The notes beneath the pieces were generated by a model. That model did not search any database. It was given only the letters and a program-made list of their open reading frames with translations, and was not told where the DNA came from. Both the position numbers and the translations under genes were made by a program. This document shows positions 10,519 to 19,931 of a DNA stretch of 64,000 nucleotides, one piece after another (the stretch's first letter is position 1; each line of letters starts with the position of its first letter). The DNA comes from Chloroflexota bacterium (GTDB lineage Bacteria; Chloroflexota; Anaerolineae; Anaerolineales; UBA11579): positions 19,096 to 83,095 of the forward strand of contig JABFGG010000003.1 in assembly GCA_013112575.1 (NCBI GenBank). Reading direction: 5' to 3'.

Positions 10519-12396
10519 TTGCGCGTTATTGGTACAGCCGGTCACGTTGACCACGGCAAATCAACCCTCATTGAAGCCCTGACCGGCACGCACCCTGACC
10601 GTCTCGCTCAGGAACGCCAGCGCGAGATGAGCATTGAGCTGGGCTTTGCCTGGTGGACGTTGCCGAATGGGGAAGAGGTGGGGGTTGTGGATGTCCCCGG
10701 ACACCGCGATTTTATCGAGAATATGTTATCGGGTGTGGGGGGCATCGATGCGGTCTTGTTCGTGGTGGCAGCCGATGAGGGCGTCATGCCCCAAACTCAC
10801 GAACACCTGGCGATTGTAGATCTCTTGCAAATCGAGGGGGGTATCGTAGCGCTCAGCAAAGTGGATATGGTCGAGGATGATTCCTGGCTTGATTTAGTGG
10901 AGGAAGAGCTGGTTCAGGTTTTCTCGGGAACTGTATTAGAAGATGCCCCCATTGTGCGTGTGTCTGCAAAAACCGGGCATGGATTGGAAGACCTGCAAGC
11001 TATTCTTGAGGAGAAATTAAGTTCACGTCCCGCCCGCCAGGATTTGGGCAGACCGCGTTTGCCGGTAGACCGCGTCTTCACGATTGCAGGCTTCGGTACG
11101 GTGACAACAGGTACCTTGTTGGATGGGGCTCTGCGCATTGGCGATGAAGTTGAAGTATTACCGAGGGGCCTGAAGGGACGTATCCGTGGTCTGCAGACTC
11201 ATAAGGAGCAGGTTGAAGAAGCAGTGCCGGGCAGCCGCACTGCTGTGAATATTTCTGGGGTGGATACCGACCAACTGGCGCGTGGCCAATTGGTCGCGCA
11301 TCCCGGAAGTTATGAAGCCACCCGCCGCCTGGACGTACACTTCCGTTTGTTGCCCGATGTCAGCCAGCCGCTGGCCCACAACACCGAGGTGAAGTTATTT
11401 GTGGGCGCCGCCGAGGTTATTGGGCGCGTGCGCTTGCTGGGGGTCAAGGAGTTGGCAGCCGGAGATGAAGGCTGGCTGCAACTCGAATTGCGTGACCCTG
11501 TAGTGGCAGCCCGTAATGACCGCTATATTTTGCGGCGGCCCTCCCCCGGAGAGACACTGGGGGGTGGCGTGGTGGTTGACCCACACCCAACCGGACGGCA
11601 CAAGCGTTTTGACGGTGATGTGATCAAGAGATTGGAAACTTTGTCTGCCGGTACGCCCAGAGACGTGCTTTTGCAGGCTGCTTTATCGCTAGGTATTGCA
11701 ACTCCCAAGGATGTCATTGAAGGCTCAAAATTGAGCCGGGAAGCGGCCGAGCAGGCCATAAAGGACCTGGTGTCATCCGGGGACTTGTTGGAATTGGATG
11801 AGGCCAAATTGCTTGTGGCAACCACCTATTGGAATGGCCTGCAAAAACGGGTGTTATCCGATGTGGAAAACTATCATCAGGAGAACTCATTACGCCTTGG
11901 TATGAGCCGTGAGGAGCTAAAGAGTCGTCTTAAACTGGCGAACAATGCTTTTAACGCTTTGACCGGCAAACTTGTAGAGCAGGATTTGCTGGTTGAAAGC
12001 GGGCCTCTGGTGCATCTGCCGGGGCATGAAGTTTCGTTTAGCGCACAGCAGCAGAAATTCGTGGAGGGTTTGTTGGGCCAATTTGCCGCTAACCCCATGT
12101 CACCACCCAGCGTCAAGCAGAGCATTGAAGCCGTGGGGGAGGATGTTTATCGGGCGCTGGTTGACCTGGGACAGTTGCTAGAGGTTTCGGCCGAGGTGGT
12201 TTTCCGGGTGGAGGATTACGAGCGTATGCTGGCCGACGTAAAGGGGATGATCGAGCAGAATGGTTCAGTGACAGTTGCTCAGGTGCGCGATAAATTCAAT
12301 ACCACGCGGCGCTACGTACTCGCTTTTCTGGAATACCTGGATACAGTCGGCATCACCGTGCGTGATGGAGATGCCCGGCGATTGCGGGGGCAATAG
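10519..12396 (+). CDS. selB: Selenocysteine-specific translation elongation factor SelB
   Basis: GTAGHVDHGKSTL, DVPGHRDFI, SKVDM G motifs plus C-terminal winged-helix region; TTG start. Confidence 0.92.
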   Translation: MRVIGTAGHVDHGKSTLIEALTGTHPDRLAQERQREMSIELGFAWWTLPNGEEVGVVDVPGHRDFIENMLSGVGGIDAVLFVVAADEGVMPQTHEHLAIVDLLQIEGGIVALSKVDMVEDDSWLDLVEEELVQVFSGTVLEDAPIVRVSAKTGHGLEDLQAILEEKLSSRPARQDLGRPRLPVDRVFTIAGFGTVTTGTLLDGALRIGDEVEVLPRGLKGRIRGLQTHKEQVEEAVPGSRTAVNISGVDTDQLARGQLVAHPGSYEATRRLDVHFRLLPDVSQPLAHNTEVKLFVGAAEVIGRVRLLGVKELAAGDEGWLQLELRDPVVAARNDRYILRRPSPGETLGGGVVVDPHPTGRHKRFDGDVIKRLETLSAGTPRDVLLQAALSLGIATPKDVIEGSKLSREAAEQAIKDLVSSGDLLELDEAKLLVATTYWNGLQKRVLSDVENYHQENSLRLGMSREELKSRLKLANNAFNALTGKLVEQDLLVESGPLVHLPGHEVSFSAQQQKFVEGLLGQFAANPMSPPSVKQSIEAVGEDVYRALVDLGQLLEVSAEVVFRVEDYERMLADVKGMIEQNGSVTVAQVRDKFNTTRRYVLAFLEYLDTVGITVRDGDARRLRGQ

Positions 12397-12510
12397 AAAC
12401 TGGCAAGTCTTGAGGCTTGCGTCGGAGTTTGGCATCGCCAAACTCCCTAAGCAACAACTCTGTTGTTGCGCCATGAACCCTCAATTCCCCAGACTCGTAT
12501 ACTAGGTATC

Positions 12511-13308
12511 ATGATGCAACGAAGCCTTATTACCTTCCTGTTTACAACTCTGCTATTTTCGTCCTGCTCAACCTCTGCTGAGATATTACCAACTGCTACA
12601 TCTTTACCGACGCCTACTGAAGAGCAACAGGCAACGCCCAGTCAAGCGACAGGTGGGGCTGGCTGGCAATTGCTTGACCTGAACGAGATTCTCCAGCAGC
12701 CTCAAGGCGGCATCAAATACACGGAGTACCTAGACCGCTCCACGATGAGCCTGGGACTATACGACCTGCCGCCGGGTGCCATTGACCCCCACACCCCCCA
12801 CCGCCTGGACGAGGTCATCTATGTGGTACAGGGCGAGGCCGACTTGCGCTTAGGTGATGAAGTTTTCCCCGTAGGCCCCGGCTCGGTGGCCTATGTACGC
12901 GCCGGGGTTTCGCACAGTTTTGAGAACATCCGCAGCTATATACGCAGTCTGGTGCTGTTCTCGAAAGTACCCTCCAATGAAGACAATGATCCCTGGACAT
13001 TAAGCAATCTGGAAGAGGTGTTGGAGAGGCGCAGCGCAAGCAGCAATGTGTGGGAGCAATTCGTGACGCAAAGCACCCTGCGTTTTGGCATGTACATGCT
13101 GCCCGAGCGATTGGACGGCGACAGCCCCCTGACCCATACCTTTGACGAGATCAATATCGTAGTCAATGGGAGCGGGGTTTTCAGGATCGAGCAAGAAGAC
13201 ATTGCCATAGGCAGCGGCTCGATCATGTTCGTGGAAGCCGGATTGGCGCACAGCTTCCACAGCCTTGAGGAAGATATTGACGTGTTGATCTTTTGGGATG
13301 GGAACTGA
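12511..13308 (+). CDS. Bicupin-domain lipoprotein
   Basis: Lipobox LLFSSC; two cupin motifs (PHTPHRLDEVIYVVQGEADLRLG / THTFDEINIVVNGSGVFRI). Confidence 0.8.
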   Translation: MMQRSLITFLFTTLLFSSCSTSAEILPTATSLPTPTEEQQATPSQATGGAGWQLLDLNEILQQPQGGIKYTEYLDRSTMSLGLYDLPPGAIDPHTPHRLDEVIYVVQGEADLRLGDEVFPVGPGSVAYVRAGVSHSFENIRSYIRSLVLFSKVPSNEDNDPWTLSNLEEVLERRSASSNVWEQFVTQSTLRFGMYMLPERLDGDSPLTHTFDEINIVVNGSGVFRIEQEDIAIGSGSIMFVEAGLAHSFHSLEEDIDVLIFWDGN

Positions 13309-13747
13309 TTTAGTTGCTAGGTATCTATATAGGGAATTGGCAAAAGCAACTCCGCACGTTTTAATGTAGTTATGTACCCTATATAGGGTGGGCAAACCTC
13401 TAGTTTGCCTTAAGCGTTTGGCGAAGCCAAACTCCCTAAGCAGCAGCTTGCGTTTGCGCCATGAATCCTGAATTCTCCACACTCGTATACTAAGTCAGGC
13501 TGTTGAAAAAGTGCCCGTGAATCATCTCAATCCACGAATGAACTATTAGTCTCCCAGTTTCAGTATTGGGGTCTGATAATGTGGAAGAAGGCATAATGTG
13601 TGAGCAATCTGGCTTTTTCGCAACGATGTAGCTATACCATAATTCAATGGTTGAGTACAATCTAACCAGCCCCTGCACCGGAAAAGCGTCTGCCTCCGGC
13701 AGCAAGACTCTCCACCTAACAGATAAATCAATCAGGAGTATGACCTA

Positions 13748-14143
13748 ATGAAAGACATCCCAGGGATCGATGAAGACGGCAATCCCAAGAATGGCCCGTT
13801 TACGCTGTACTTCAAGAACGGCAGCGTCTCTTGTCAGGGTGAATTCGATAACGGAAAGAAATCAGGAGAGTGGAAATACTTTCTCAATAATGGCCAGATG
13901 CAGTCCTCCGGTCGCTACAAGGACGGAAAGATTGTTGGTCAGTGGACATGGTTCTACAAGAATGGCCAACCCAGGGGGACGGGCGGCTTCGACGATGAAG
14001 AGCAAAAGCACGGTGAATGGAGGCGATACTATACCAATGGCCAACTCTGGGACGAAGGTCGCTTTGAACATGGTAAGAAGAAGGGCACCTGGAAGGTTTA
14101 CGATGAGGCGGGCGAGCTCGTAAAGACGCAAACTTTCAAGTAG
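13748..14143 (+). CDS. MORN-repeat (YwqK-type) protein
   Basis: Repeated NGPFTLYFKNG / KSGEWKYFLNNGQ / VGQWTWFYKNGQP / HGEWRRYYTNGQ motifs. Confidence 0.85.
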   Translation: MKDIPGIDEDGNPKNGPFTLYFKNGSVSCQGEFDNGKKSGEWKYFLNNGQMQSSGRYKDGKIVGQWTWFYKNGQPRGTGGFDDEEQKHGEWRRYYTNGQLWDEGRFEHGKKKGTWKVYDEAGELVKTQTFK

Positions 14144-14145
14144 TA

Positions 14146-14237
14146 GCTCGACCATGTTCGTGGAAGCTAGCTTGGCGCACAGCTTTCATAGCCTTGAGGA
14201 AGATATTGACGTTTTGATCTTCTGGGATGGGCGCTGA
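14146..14237 (+). pseudogene. Remnant of the 3' end of a cupin gene paralogous to 12511-13308
   Basis: CTCGACCATGTTCGTGGAAGC...TTGATCTTCTGGGATGGGCGCTGA closely matches 13221-13308; encodes TMFVEASLAHSFHSLEEDIDVLIFWDGR*. Confidence 0.85.
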
Positions 14238-14312
14238 CCTGGGTACATTGCAACTATTGTGGGAAAAGCTATAATAAGGTGGTGCTGAGAGGGTGAGTGG
14301 GAAAAGGTATTT

Positions 14313-16067
14313 ATGCGTCAAAAGATATTAAACAAAGACCTGAAAACATTCGTGATCTGGTGGCTGCTGCTGGCCGTAGTGAGCTGGTTTGGGCCACTGA
14401 TATTTGTATTGGGCATCCTGGGGAAACATCACGACCAGGAAGCCTGGCAAATCGTGCTGGTACTGACTATTTTATTGACGGTAATCGGTCAATATTTATG
14501 GTTCCGCTGGTGGTTCAGACGGAGTGGCCTGGGGGCACCCGCCATTTACCTCCCCCCACAATCAATGCATTGGGTTGCGGCTGCTTTTGGGCTCGAGTTT
14601 TTGGTTTTTATTGGCTTAGACTTTGTTTTTGGGAATGCCATTTTTGGAGATTATATTTTCACACCGTATTATCTTATATGGTCTTGGATCCCCATGCTTT
14701 TGTTCCGGCGTCCAAAAAGGGGTTTCCCGCCGGCCTCATGGCTGATCATCTCGTTTTCTTTTTTGGCAGGTTTGCTGGGGCGCATGTTCTTGAATTTATT
14801 TTTTTGGGATGATGCTTTAGAGAAAATTTTACGCCCATTGCCCAGCCCGATCGTTTGGTTTGTTAGCCTGGGTTTCCTGGCTGCCTGCGTAAAAGGCGCA
14901 TTGTTTTTGGTCGGCTTCCAACGCTGGCCCGCAGATTCTGGGGTAGAAGAGGATATAAAAGATCGTCGCCATCGGCGCATAACCATGCTGTCAATGGCTG
15001 GAGTGGTGGTTTTTTTCATCCTGTTCGGCTTTGCATTTCCCCGGGGCGGCCCTCAATTTTTGGGGCTGCAGCCCTGTGGCTGGCTCGACCTCTACCAGGA
15101 CCGTAGCCATTGTGTGCAAGCGTGGTATTTGGGGCGGGACATGGACAGCCCGGCACTTTCGCCGGATGGTCAATGGCTGGCAACCTATGAGGAAGTGCTA
15201 CAGGAAGTCCAGATACGATCGGTTACAAGTGGGGAGCTGATTGCCAGACGATCCTTTGAGGAATTTATTGCTGCCAAATATCCAATTCCGAATTTGTTCT
15301 TTTCCCCGGATGGCAGCCTGCTGTTATTTTCCGAGAGGGACAGTGGGGCCTATTTGTGGGACATTGCCCAGGACCAACTTGTGCCGGTTGCCCCTATGAT
15401 AGATGCATATCCCGGGGCGCCTACATTCTCAAGCGATGGGGGTGAGTTGGCCTTTAGTGTGGATGGCGATCTGGTGATCTGGGATACACAGACCCATCAA
15501 ATTATCAACCAGATAGAGCGGCCTGACTATTCGCAATTCGAGTTCCTGGAAGGTGAAGAGACGGTGCTGATGATGACCCAAAAGCAGGTCCTGCGATGGG
15601 ATTATTTGTCTTCGCAGCCGGCGGTGCTGGTGGAGGACCTGGGTGAGCGCGATCCTGAGATATGGTCACGCCATCTGTTCGACGCTGAGGGCACCGTGTA
15701 CACCGTGTTGGAAATCGAAGACCAGTTCTATCTGGCGTATGATGATCAATTTCTGCTTTTGCCGCTGGCCGGGACGGAGGTTGCTGATCTGGTGCAACGT
15801 GCGCCAGCGGAATTCGCCACAGAAAGACCGGGTAGTGGAATTAGCGTATACCTTGAGGTGGCTATTTCTCCCAATGGGGACTATCTTGCATTGCTGGCTG
15901 ACAATTGGCTGAGTGTGCACAGAACCACGGACGGTGCCGCGCTTTTCTGGGCCAACCCTTGTGGCAGGGATGATGGCTGTTATATGCGGGACTTGCAAGT
16001 ACTTGATGAGGGCTTTGTACTTATTCCCATGAGTAGAACTATTCAGATCTGGTCTGTGCAGGGGTGA
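14313..16067 (+). CDS. Multi-TM N-terminal domain fused to WD40-like propeller
   Basis: About 6-7 TM segments followed by LSPDGQWLATYEE / FSPDGSLLLFSERD / SSDGGELAFSVDGD / SPNGDYLALLADN repeats. Confidence 0.7.
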   Translation: MRQKILNKDLKTFVIWWLLLAVVSWFGPLIFVLGILGKHHDQEAWQIVLVLTILLTVIGQYLWFRWWFRRSGLGAPAIYLPPQSMHWVAAAFGLEFLVFIGLDFVFGNAIFGDYIFTPYYLIWSWIPMLLFRRPKRGFPPASWLIISFSFLAGLLGRMFLNLFFWDDALEKILRPLPSPIVWFVSLGFLAACVKGALFLVGFQRWPADSGVEEDIKDRRHRRITMLSMAGVVVFFILFGFAFPRGGPQFLGLQPCGWLDLYQDRSHCVQAWYLGRDMDSPALSPDGQWLATYEEVLQEVQIRSVTSGELIARRSFEEFIAAKYPIPNLFFSPDGSLLLFSERDSGAYLWDIAQDQLVPVAPMIDAYPGAPTFSSDGGELAFSVDGDLVIWDTQTHQIINQIERPDYSQFEFLEGEETVLMMTQKQVLRWDYLSSQPAVLVEDLGERDPEIWSRHLFDAEGTVYTVLEIEDQFYLAYDDQFLLLPLAGTEVADLVQRAPAEFATERPGSGISVYLEVAISPNGDYLALLADNWLSVHRTTDGAALFWANPCGRDDGCYMRDLQVLDEGFVLIPMSRTIQIWSVQG

Positions 16068-16201
16068 AACGGTCTCCAATACTGCCTGGATTAAATCCAC
16101 AAAATCCTTCTGCGTTCCTGGCGGAGGTTCCTCATTTTGATTTTAATGTAACTTTTCCGACCAATATTGCGTTGTTTATATAGAAAAACAAAAGGAGGAT
16201 T

Positions 16202-16270
16202 ATGCACAGGTCCAAATGGAGCTTGACTGGATTCCCTGCAACGGGGTTTGTTGCAGTTCCCCTGCATTGA
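16202..16270 (+). CDS. Possible 22-aa small ORF (MHRSKWSLTGFPATGFVAVPLH)
   Basis: AAAAGGAGGATTATG: strong Shine-Dalgarno with good spacing, in an otherwise empty intergenic region. Confidence 0.3.
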   Translation: MHRSKWSLTGFPATGFVAVPLH

Positions 16271-16410
16271 TGCATGAAAATATAATTACCAACATGACCA
16301 CATTATCGTCCTGGTTAGTTTATAATTTTGAGTTAGACAACCCGTAACAGTTCAGAAAATTCCATATCGCTTTTTGAATCTTCCACATTTTGGCCTTTGA
16401 GGAGAAGAGC

Positions 16411-18888
16411 ATGCCGCGTCGTACAATTGCTTTTGTTGCTGGATCTTTGGTACTTGTTTTGCTTCTGGTTGGGGGAGTGTATATATTTTTCAATTACACA
16501 CAATACGCACAACAAGCCGGGCAACTTCCCCCGGTCAGCGATCTCTCGCAAGTGTCGATCAGTTCACCCACCAATCGTGAAGTCATCCCGTTGGAGGCCG
16601 GCGCTCAGATCAGCGGGATCGCTACTGGACCCGCGCCATTTAGCAGTGTCGAACTGTGGGTCAATGGCGACTTAACCGGTGTGTACGCCAGCCAGGCTCA
16701 GACCACACCCCTGCCGGTCTATTTTCTATGGTATCCGCAGGAAGAGGGCACTTTTGCCCTCAATTTGCGGGCTACCAACGCGAGTGGAGAAATCAGTGTT
16801 TCGCCCACAGTGCTTGTTCAGGTGCAGGAGCAATCTGATCAGCCGCCCAGCCAGCCCGAAGAAGGCGCAATTCCCACAGGTGGGGCTGATACGCCTGTGG
16901 ATAAACCGGTGTCAGTCCCGGCAGCCGGAGGATATGTGCCACCAACGGGACCACAAGCTGATGAGCAGGTTGGTGAGGCTGAAAACTGGAATACCTCCCT
17001 GGCTGAATGGGCCAGCCAGGGCAACACAGACCAAATTCCCGCGGCCCCAGAAATTGTTGTATCCGCCCTGACTTGCGGGGCAAATCTCTCGATCCATGAC
17101 CTCTCTGAGAATGAGCAGGGCTTCAAAGTTTATCGTTATTTGCCCGCGGTCCAAAGCTGGATCGCCGTCGCCACATTGGATGGGCAGTCACAAAATGCCT
17201 GGATCAGCTATGACGACAGCCCAATAGCCGGTGGCGTGCAATATTATGTGGCTGCATTTAATGCAGCGGGCTCAGCCTCCAGCAACATCGCAACCATCAA
17301 TATTGAAGACGAAGATTGTGATACTCAGCTGTCCGATACGCCTCATTTACAAATTCAATACGGTCAATTGATCGTGGCTGAGGACGTACAGCAAGCCTAC
17401 TGCTACCGCTCCTTTGATGGGGAGGATTGGCACCGCTGGCCGCTGACCGGATTCTTCCCTGAAGGAGAGGGCGGTTTTGATCTCAGCGATCATATGACGG
17501 ATATTCCCCTGGTCACAATCGATGGCGAGGAGATCCAATCCGCGGTTGAACTGCATCTCAATTGTTGGGGCTGGCAGGGCAGTGAGGTGATGGAACTGGG
17601 CAGCCTCATGCTTCCCGATCTTGAAGGCCAGCAAGGTGTGATGCAAGTGAATGAAGGCCTTTTGACGCTGATGGCCGATGTGAGTTTGCTGGATTCGATG
17701 GAGTTTATGCCGATGAATCTGGGGGATGGGACGCTGTTTCCATATTGGCCGGAAGCTGATGTTGGTGGCATTCTCGGCGATATCATCGAGCTGAAGCCAT
17801 ATATGTTCACATCACACCCCTACGTGACTTATGATCCGGATGATTGTATGGCTCATCTAATGCCTTCCGCACAAAATACAGTTGGAAAGTTATTGTTCTG
17901 TTTTCCTTATCCCGGCTTTGATGCCGGCGTGAATGGTGCCAACCCCCAGCCTTATCTGGTGTGGGATTACGGAGTGAATAACTCTGGTGCCTTTGCATAT
18001 GATTTTCTGCTGGAGCATGCCGCACAGAATAATGCCACGGTGGGCTTCATTATTTATGACAATAGCGCTTCGGCGCTTTTGGAATGGGAAATCACAACTG
18101 CAAACCTGTTTAATTTTGTGATTCCCCCGAATGGCTGTGTCAGTGGTCGCTCCTTCTTTGTGCAGATATATTATGAGCGCCAGGATGGTTATCGGATCAA
18201 GGGGCCGGTGAGCAGCGATGCCACCATCAACTGTCCAGTTCCGTATCAGGGGCCAAGCCCTTCGGGTAAGGTTGTGCTGGAGGTTACCTGGGAAACACTG
18301 GATGTGATGTATGTGGATGATGGCGAATCTCAGCACCCCAACGATGTTGAAGTCTATGGCTATTTTAATGTGATCCATCCGAATTCCTCAGGGGCCGTGA
18401 ATAATTTTTTGAATATCGGCACCTGGAATCAACAAGGCCTTGATTGTCCGGATGAAGCATTCACTTTTGGTAGCCTCGACACCTTTGGTACGGGAAATCT
18501 CTATAACTGTCCGCAGCGCTTCCAGGGTACTACCCACGGCCGGGAAGGCCTGGTGGAATCTATTGCGGAAATCGGTTTGTGTCGTTCTATTTATCATCAC
18601 TCATGCTGGTCGTATTCTTTGCAATCCGGGTTTGGGTACCCAGGCTGGCATGAAAATAATAATTCGGTCAAGGTCGAAGTTGGCAATTACGAGCCCCTCT
18701 TCTTTACCGTTGAACTATGGGACTACGACGATGGTTCGGCCAATGACCTGGTGTGTATCAATGCCGCTTACCTGCCAGGCAGAAGTACACTGGAGTGGGC
18801 CAACACAGATGAAATGCTTATTCTGCCCGGGACCTATGCCAGTGATGAGTCCTGCCAGGTAACACTCACAGTAGACGCGATACCTTAG
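16411..18888 (+). CDS. Exported/membrane-anchored multi-domain protein with Ig/fibronectin-like regions
   Basis: N-terminal TM; Ig-like 'ISSPTNREVIPLEAGAQISGIATG'; GAGGAGAAGAGCATG start context. Confidence 0.65.
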   Translation: MPRRTIAFVAGSLVLVLLLVGGVYIFFNYTQYAQQAGQLPPVSDLSQVSISSPTNREVIPLEAGAQISGIATGPAPFSSVELWVNGDLTGVYASQAQTTPLPVYFLWYPQEEGTFALNLRATNASGEISVSPTVLVQVQEQSDQPPSQPEEGAIPTGGADTPVDKPVSVPAAGGYVPPTGPQADEQVGEAENWNTSLAEWASQGNTDQIPAAPEIVVSALTCGANLSIHDLSENEQGFKVYRYLPAVQSWIAVATLDGQSQNAWISYDDSPIAGGVQYYVAAFNAAGSASSNIATINIEDEDCDTQLSDTPHLQIQYGQLIVAEDVQQAYCYRSFDGEDWHRWPLTGFFPEGEGGFDLSDHMTDIPLVTIDGEEIQSAVELHLNCWGWQGSEVMELGSLMLPDLEGQQGVMQVNEGLLTLMADVSLLDSMEFMPMNLGDGTLFPYWPEADVGGILGDIIELKPYMFTSHPYVTYDPDDCMAHLMPSAQNTVGKLLFCFPYPGFDAGVNGANPQPYLVWDYGVNNSGAFAYDFLLEHAAQNNATVGFIIYDNSASALLEWEITTANLFNFVIPPNGCVSGRSFFVQIYYERQDGYRIKGPVSSDATINCPVPYQGPSPSGKVVLEVTWETLDVMYVDDGESQHPNDVEVYGYFNVIHPNSSGAVNNFLNIGTWNQQGLDCPDEAFTFGSLDTFGTGNLYNCPQRFQGTTHGREGLVESIAEIGLCRSIYHHSCWSYSLQSGFGYPGWHENNNSVKVEVGNYEPLFFTVELWDYDDGSANDLVCINAAYLPGRSTLEWANTDEMLILPGTYASDESCQVTLTVDAIP

Positions 18889-18898
18889 GAGGAAGTGG

Positions 18899-19792
18899 AT
18901 GAAACAACTATTATTCATGGGCCTAATGATTGTTAGCTCCCTGATCACAGCCTGTAGCCCGGTCAATACCGGTGATGTCAATCAAGTCGCTGAATTAAAT
19001 TCAGCAGGAACCTGGATCGATAGTCCGCTGTATGGCGCTCAACTGCCCCTGGCAGACCACGTGATGGTCTTTCACTCAACCAGCCAGGAGCTGATCGACC
19101 AATTCGAGATTCAGGTGAATGGCCAAACGGCGGGTCTGGTTGCAGCAGAGTTGGCCGAGGGCCAGGAAAACCAGGGCTTGTATGTTGGCCAGTATCTCTG
19201 GCAGCCGGAAGTGCCTGGTTTATATCTGTTGGAAGTCATCGCACTAAGCGGTGATGGCCAGGAAAGCGGTTCAGCACAGGCGCAAATTGTGATCGCAGAG
19301 GAACAGGTGCAGGACGACCAGGTGCCAGAAGCCGAGGATGTGGAACCCGTTGAAGAAAGTGTGCCCGCAACTACAGAGGTAACAGAGACCTGCAATTACA
19401 CTTCAGTAGCCAATTTGTTCTGCCGTACCGGGCCAGGCAGCGTCTATCCGGAAATTGATTCCTTCGTGCCGGATACTATTGCAGAAGTTCTGGGTTTTAG
19501 CCCGGATGGCTTTTACGCACAGGTGCTTGGTCCGAATTTTGGGGAGGCATGTTATGTGCCACTGAGTGAGCAATTCGGTTCGCTTTCTGGCGATTGTGAA
19601 GATCTACCTGTGCTGAGCATACCGCCTACGCCGACCCTGACCCCCACGTTCACCCCAGAACCACAGCAAGCTACTACCGCCACGCCAATTCCGCCACAGT
19701 GCAGTGATGGCATCGACAATGATGGGGATGGTGATATTGATATGAATGATGGCCGTTGTTTATCACCACAGGACGACGACGAAAACCGCTAA
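18899..19792 (+). CDS. Lipoprotein with Ig-like and SH3-like domains
   Basis: Lipobox LITAC; LFCRTGPGSVYPEIDSF bacterial SH3-like motif; C-terminal SDGIDNDGDGDID segment. Confidence 0.75.
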   Translation: MKQLLFMGLMIVSSLITACSPVNTGDVNQVAELNSAGTWIDSPLYGAQLPLADHVMVFHSTSQELIDQFEIQVNGQTAGLVAAELAEGQENQGLYVGQYLWQPEVPGLYLLEVIALSGDGQESGSAQAQIVIAEEQVQDDQVPEAEDVEPVEESVPATTEVTETCNYTSVANLFCRTGPGSVYPEIDSFVPDTIAEVLGFSPDGFYAQVLGPNFGEACYVPLSEQFGSLSGDCEDLPVLSIPPTPTLTPTFTPEPQQATTATPIPPQCSDGIDNDGDGDIDMNDGRCLSPQDDDENR

Positions 19793-19820
19793 TATATAGA
19801 ATTGCGATTACATACCTAGT

Positions 19821-19850
19821 AAAAAAAGCCCCCAATACGGGGGCTTTTTT
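19821..19850. terminator. Bidirectional Rho-independent terminator
   Basis: AAAAAAGCCCCC AATAC GGGGGCTTTTTT between convergent genes. Confidence 0.92.
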
Positions 19851-19931
19851 GTATTTGCTTCATACGATGTTCTAATATATCGCCTGTGCCTGACAGGTTT
19901 TTCCTAAACATGGTGCTCGCACGATTGTATG

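Noticed and set aside
13748-14143. Toxin-antitoxin module based on the YwqK-type MORN protein
   Set aside because: No toxin-like partner gene adjacent; the family label alone does not support a TA system
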